Positions 60,063-64,000 of a stretch of 64,000 nucleotides of DNA are shown piece after piece. Location: assembly GCA_024516155.1 (NCBI GenBank), contig JAJJXM010000018.1:558001-622000 (forward strand). Direction: 5' to 3'. Position 1 is the first letter of the stretch. Each line of letters begins with the position of its first letter. A program made the position numbers and the translations under genes. The stretch is from Pyronema omphalodes. Its lineage: Eukaryota; Ascomycota; Pezizomycetes; Pezizales; Pyronemataceae. Below the pieces are notes generated by a model. That model worked only from the letters and a program-made list of their open reading frames with translations, was not told the DNA's origin and ran no database searches.

Positions 60063-61065
60063 CGAGCATGGCAGCATAGGAATATGGCAGCATAGGGAAT
60101 AGGAGAATAGGAGAATAGGAGAATAAAGTATCAGTATCAGTATCAGTATCAGTAGCAAGATTGAAGAGGTTATAATAATGTGTATGATGAAGTTTGATGG
60201 TGGAATTGTGTTGCATATGCGATAGGGGATAGCGGATAGGGGATGTCATCAAAGATGTCACTTGAGGCTTTAAGCTTTAAGCTTTATTGTTTTGGTTGTC
60301 TTTTTTTTTTCTTTTTTTTTCTTCTGGTTTTTTTTTAGATAATTTATAGTTTTTTTTTTTTTTTTTTTCCTTTTTTTTTTTTTTGTGTTTTTTTCTCCTC
60401 TTCTTTTTTTCGTGGGTATTTTGTTTTCTGCGTTGTTTTCTTTTTCCCTTTTTTTTCTTTTAACTCCTTCTTCTCAAATAAGTATGCACTGGGAAGTATG
60501 TAAAACAAAACAAAACAAAGATAGTCACATGACACGGAAATTTATTCAAAAAGAGGTGATGAAGCCATCCAATCCCCTCTCCCATCCCAAAAAAATAATC
60601 ACGATGAAATAAAAAGTTGAAACGAAAGAAAGAAAAACCAAAAATTCCGTTTTTTGTATTCATTAACCATCTAACCTATCCACTAACCTAACCATCTAAC
60701 CTATCCAACCTAGCCATCCAACCCAACCAACCAACCATATATTTTGCATAGAAAACAAAAGAAAAAAAAAAAAAAACTCCATATTTTATATCATAAATCT
60801 ACCACCCTAGTGATATACTACTTCTTCTTTTTACAAAACATCAATACATAATAATAATGGCAATCATTCTACACCTGTGTTTTGCCAGATTGCAGATTTT
60901 ACTTCTTCTGCTTCTTGCTACTTTTGCTACTTTTGCTACTTTTGCTGGCGTTGCTTGCTTTGCTAGCCTTGCTTTTAACTACCCACTACCACTACCACTG
61001 CCACTACCACTACCTCCACCTCCACCTCGACCCCCACCACCCCTAAACTCTAATAACTACCGAAT
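60063..61065. other. Convergent 3' region, repeat-rich
   Basis: About 1 kb between FHIP and ILV3 stops. It starts with ATGGCAGCATAGG twice, AGGAGAAT about four times (to 60126), then TATCAG about four times (60128-60153). T-rich tracts (60300-60480) and an ACCATCTAACCTATCC-type irregular array (60660-60740) follow. Plus-strand ORF 60857-61069 is low complexity (Leu/Pro repeats). Confidence 0.7.
60067..60153. repeat. Serial short tandem repeats after the FHIP stop
   Basis: Three different units follow one another: a 13-bp GCAGCATAGG-type pair, an 8-bp AGGAGAAT array and a 6-bp TATCAG array. Confidence 0.8.
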
Positions 61066-62927
61066 TTAAAAATCGGTAACACATCCATGGGAAGCATCAG
61101 ACACCAACTTAGTGTACTTGTAGAGGGTTCCCTTGGTGTACTTAAGAGGCTTAGGCTTAAACTCCTTTCTTCTCTCCTCAAGGATAGCTTCATCTACAAG
61201 AAGATCCAACTTCCTAGTCTCAGCATCAATAACGATCTTATCACCATCTCTAACAAGACCAATAGGGCCACCTTCCTGGGCCTCAGGGACAATGTGACCG
61301 ATCAAGAAACCGTGAGATCCACCAGAGAAACGTCCATCAGTGATCAAGGCTACATCCTGTCCGAGTCCAGCTCCCATAATGGCGGATGAGGGCTTCAACA
61401 TCTCGACCATTCCTGGAGCTCCCTTGGGTCCCTCGTAACGGATTACGACGACGGTCTTTTCTCCCTTCTTGATCTCTCCACGCTCGAGGGCTTCGATAAA
61501 GGCGTCTTCGCCGTCGAAGGCACGGGCGGTTCCTTCGAAACGAAGTCCTTCCTTGCCGGTGATCTTACCGACGGATCCTCCGGGTGCGAGGGATCCGCGG
61601 AGGATCTGGATGTGGCCGGTGGGCTTGATGGGGTTGTTGAGAGGACGGATAATCTTCTGGCTCTCGGGGAAGCCGGGGAGTTTTTCGAGGTTCTCGGCCA
61701 GGGTCTTGCCGGTTACGGTCATGATGTTTCCGTCGATGAGGTCGTTTTGGAGGAGGTATTTAAGAAGTGCGGGGGTTCCTCCGATGCCCTGGATATCGGC
61801 CATGACGTATTTTCCGGAGGGCTTAAGGTCGGCGAGGAAGGGGGTACGGTCGGAAACGGCTTGGAAGTCGTCGATGGTTAGCTTGACTCCGACGGAGTGG
61901 GCGATGGCGATGAGATGGAGGACGGCGTTGGTGGAACCTCCGGTGATGTTGACTACGACCATGGCGTTCTCGAAGGCCGCGCGGGTAAGGATGTCGCGGG
62001 GCTTGATGTCCTTCTCCAAGAGGTTACGGATGGCGTGTCCGGCGGCAAGACACTCGTCGAGCTTGGCCTGGGACTCGGCGGGGTTGGAGGAGGATCCGGG
62101 GAGAGTCATTCCCATGGACTCAATGGCGGTGGCCATGGTGTTGGCGGTGTACATTCCTCCGCAGGCTCCGGGACCGGGGCAGGCGTTGCGGATAATGTCG
62201 AAACGCTGGTCCTCGGTGATTTCCTTGGTGATGTACTGTCCGTAGGCCTGGAAGGCAGAGACAATGTCGATCTCGGGGTTGGGGGTGGATCCACACTTTC
62301 CGGCCTTGATGGTTCCTCCGTAGACCATAAGGGCGGGACGGTTGACACGTCCCATGGCGATGATTACACCGGGCATGTTCTTGTCACAACCGGGGATGGA
62401 GATGTTGGCATCGTACCACTGAGCGTTCATGACAGTCTCGATGGAGTCTGCAATAAGATCACGGGACTGAAGGGAGTAACGCATTCCAGTGGTTCCCATG
62501 GAGATACCGTCGGAAACTCCAATGGTGTTGAACTGCATTCCGTGAAGACCGGCGGCCTCAACTCCCTCGCGGATCTTGTGGTTAAGGTCCATAAGGTGCA
62601 TGTTGCAAGGGTTTCCAGAGTACCAGACGGAGGAAATTCCAACTTGGGCTTTGTTCATGTCCTTCTCGGTCATACCGGTGGCGTAAAGCATGGCCTGGGA
62701 AGCACCCTGAGACTTGGGCTGGGTGATGGCGGAGGAGGAGCGGTTAAGCTGGATGGGGGCGGCGGAAGAGGAGGACCATCTTGCGGCAATGGCGCGACTG
62801 GAGAAGGTGTCAGTTAATTGGAATTGATGGAGTTTTGAGGACAATTGACATACGCAGTGGTCTTGGTGGTGGGGAGCTTCGCGAAGGAAGTGGCCGCTGC
62901 GGACCTGGTGCGGAGTCGCGAAAGCAT
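61066..62927 (-). CDS. ILV3: Dihydroxy-acid dehydratase
   Basis: Mitochondrial Fe-S enzyme converting 2,3-dihydroxy-isovalerate and its homologue to the 2-oxo acids of valine, leucine and isoleucine synthesis. Exons 62927-62854 and 62797-61066 give 601 residues. The N-terminus ([23 protein letters not shown]) is an acid-free, Arg/Ser-rich presequence. Mature-protein motifs are [24 protein letters not shown] and [12 protein letters not shown] (Fe-S ligand cysteines), [13 protein letters not shown], and [18 protein letters not shown] near the C terminus with the catalytic Ser region. Length and all ligands are normal. Codon use is strongly biased, as in a highly expressed gene, and this explains long open frames on the opposite strand. 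Confidence 0.96.
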
Positions 62928-64000
62928 TTTGGTGTGAGATTTGATGTGTAATTTCTGATATCTCGAGTTAGAAACAGCGGACGAAAAGACGATATATATG
63001 GCGGGTACTAGGCAACTAGGGCCCAGACACTTACTCACCAAAAAATCTCAATAAGGTTTCCGTTGAAAAGAACGATGCACCAAGAATGACTCGAAAGAGA
63101 AAAAATGACGGATGTCGGCAGAGGTTGTGGGTGCCGTTTGCCTACGCTAACTAAGCGTGGATTGGTCATAATCTTGGAGGTGATTGGAGGAGGCAGCAGA
63201 GCCGCAAGATCTCAACGCCAAACACCTCGCTTCGGCGCCCACATCGTGGGAGGACGGGGTAAACGGGGATTGCCGGCTGATGGCCGAGGCCTTCTGATGA
63301 GATGGATTGGGTCTAAATGAGAGCCGGGTAATCTTCCTACACTACACCCACCTTCTCGGTGTTGCAACTTGGTTGGATCCACCGGTCCCGACTGGCCACC
63401 CATTCCGGTCTGGTTCACTCGGGTCTGGTCCTTTGGTCTTCCAACCTGATCCTCGAGCTCCGAGATAGGCGGCCGTGGGGTATCGACTCGCTTACAGTCT
63501 TTGTCCTGCTTCAAGAAGGTGTGACCCGAAGATCAGCCATGGGGTACATCATGACCACAGACGAGATTTGATTATTTCGGCTTCACCCCGCCGTACTGTG
63601 ATAAAACACGGGTATAATCTCCCCGCCTCATGCACGGTAATTACCGGTGTCTACAGACATGTTGGAAGGCGAGACGAGGCGAGTTGAGATGCAATTGTAT
63701 GATTTACATACAGACAGGTACAGGTGAGACCTGTTGATGGTCCGCTTCTTTTCGCTCTGCTGCACTGCCTCACCCCAAAAAAACAAGTGAATCAACCAGC
63801 AAGAGTCGAGACTTTTAGCTAGGAGTCACAGCTATTGGCGCATGGATGGTCACTCGGCGGATTGGCACTGTAATTTGTAATTGATGTTCGGTCAGACATA
63901 TTCAAACCATGACAAGGCGTGTGAATCAAGGCCAAGGGAGGATTTTGAATTCTGCATTTTTTGAGTTTTCTCAACTTGTTATCATTTTAGTGAGAATAAA
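62928..64000. other. Upstream region of ILV3 to the window end
   Basis: About 1.07 kb. A TGACTCG word near 63088 differs by one base from the Gcn4/CpcA site TGACTCA, a plausible element for an amino-acid gene but weak. No gene is supported. ORFs 63105-63687 overlap on both strands and show no family. Confidence 0.55.

Noticed and set aside
61897..62817. 306-codon open frame on the plus strand (and another at 61469-62245)
   Set aside because: Both are antisense shadows of ILV3, whose strong codon bias leaves the opposite strand open. The translations are repetitive Gly/Val/Asp or Arg/Ser sequences without a family.
1..64000. Secondary-metabolite cluster, integrated virus, heterokaryon-incompatibility or other novel multi-gene system
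   Set aside because: The neighbours are unrelated housekeeping genes. No polyketide or peptide synthase, NACHT/HET protein or viral gene was recognised in any frame.

Overview
The window is nuclear DNA of a filamentous ascomycete (Pezizomycotina). The evidence is short introns of mostly 50-120 bp with GTAAGT/GTATGT-type donors and CTAAT/CTGAC branch sites, monocistronic genes on both strands, and a gene set that includes CDC37, HAT1, REX4, RFA2, TSC1/hamartin, MED20, MRP20, FHIP and ILV3. Long homopolymers, many minisatellites and wide gene spacing in the left part resemble some Leotiomycete-like genomes, but the sequence alone does not fix the class. No prokaryotic operon, CRISPR array, rRNA, tRNA or biosynthetic cluster could be recognised.

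Left part (1-26.9 kb), gene-poor. The first 8.1 kb is repeat-rich DNA with no supportable gene. It is followed by cytidine deaminase (CDD1, +), the ATP-dependent NAD(P)HX dehydratase (-), a 773-bp hAT-type DNA transposon remnant with perfect 8-bp target duplications (12,048-12,820), an MFS transporter with a long ATG-free leader (17.2-19.3 kb, +), a 2.5-kb block of several unrelated tandem arrays (an 8-bp array of about 60 copies, a 13-bp array, a CAN array and a GGAA array), and cystathionine gamma-lyase (21.8-23.3 kb, -).

Right part (26.9-63 kb), gene-dense and mostly housekeeping: an APH-fold phosphotransferase (+), the mitochondrial ABC exporter MDL1 (-), a weak hypothetical ORF (-), CDC37 (+), a mitochondrial Sel1/TPR-like protein (+), HAT1 (-), a ZIP9-like metal transporter (+), REX4 (+), RFA2 (-), TSC1 (+), mitochondrial ribosomal protein uL23m (-), MED20 (-), an ENT nucleoside transporter (-), ribosomal protein eL30 (+), an FHIP-type Hook-adaptor protein (+) and ILV3 (-). 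Coding exons were joined by hand using splice signals, reading-frame phase and family similarity. Every model closes in frame.

The genes do not form one pathway. Loose themes are sulfur and amino-acid metabolism (CYS3, ILV3), nutrient/TOR control (TSC1), mitochondrial function (MDL1, uL23m, ILV3, Sel1-like protein) and metal or solute transport (ZIP, ENT, MFS). The most unusual material is non-coding: the hAT relic, a degenerate decamer repeat that recurs at four distant sites in both orientations, tandem repeats that begin just after several stop codons, and tiny first coding exons (4, 4, 9 and 11 nt). I found no convincing new multi-gene system.
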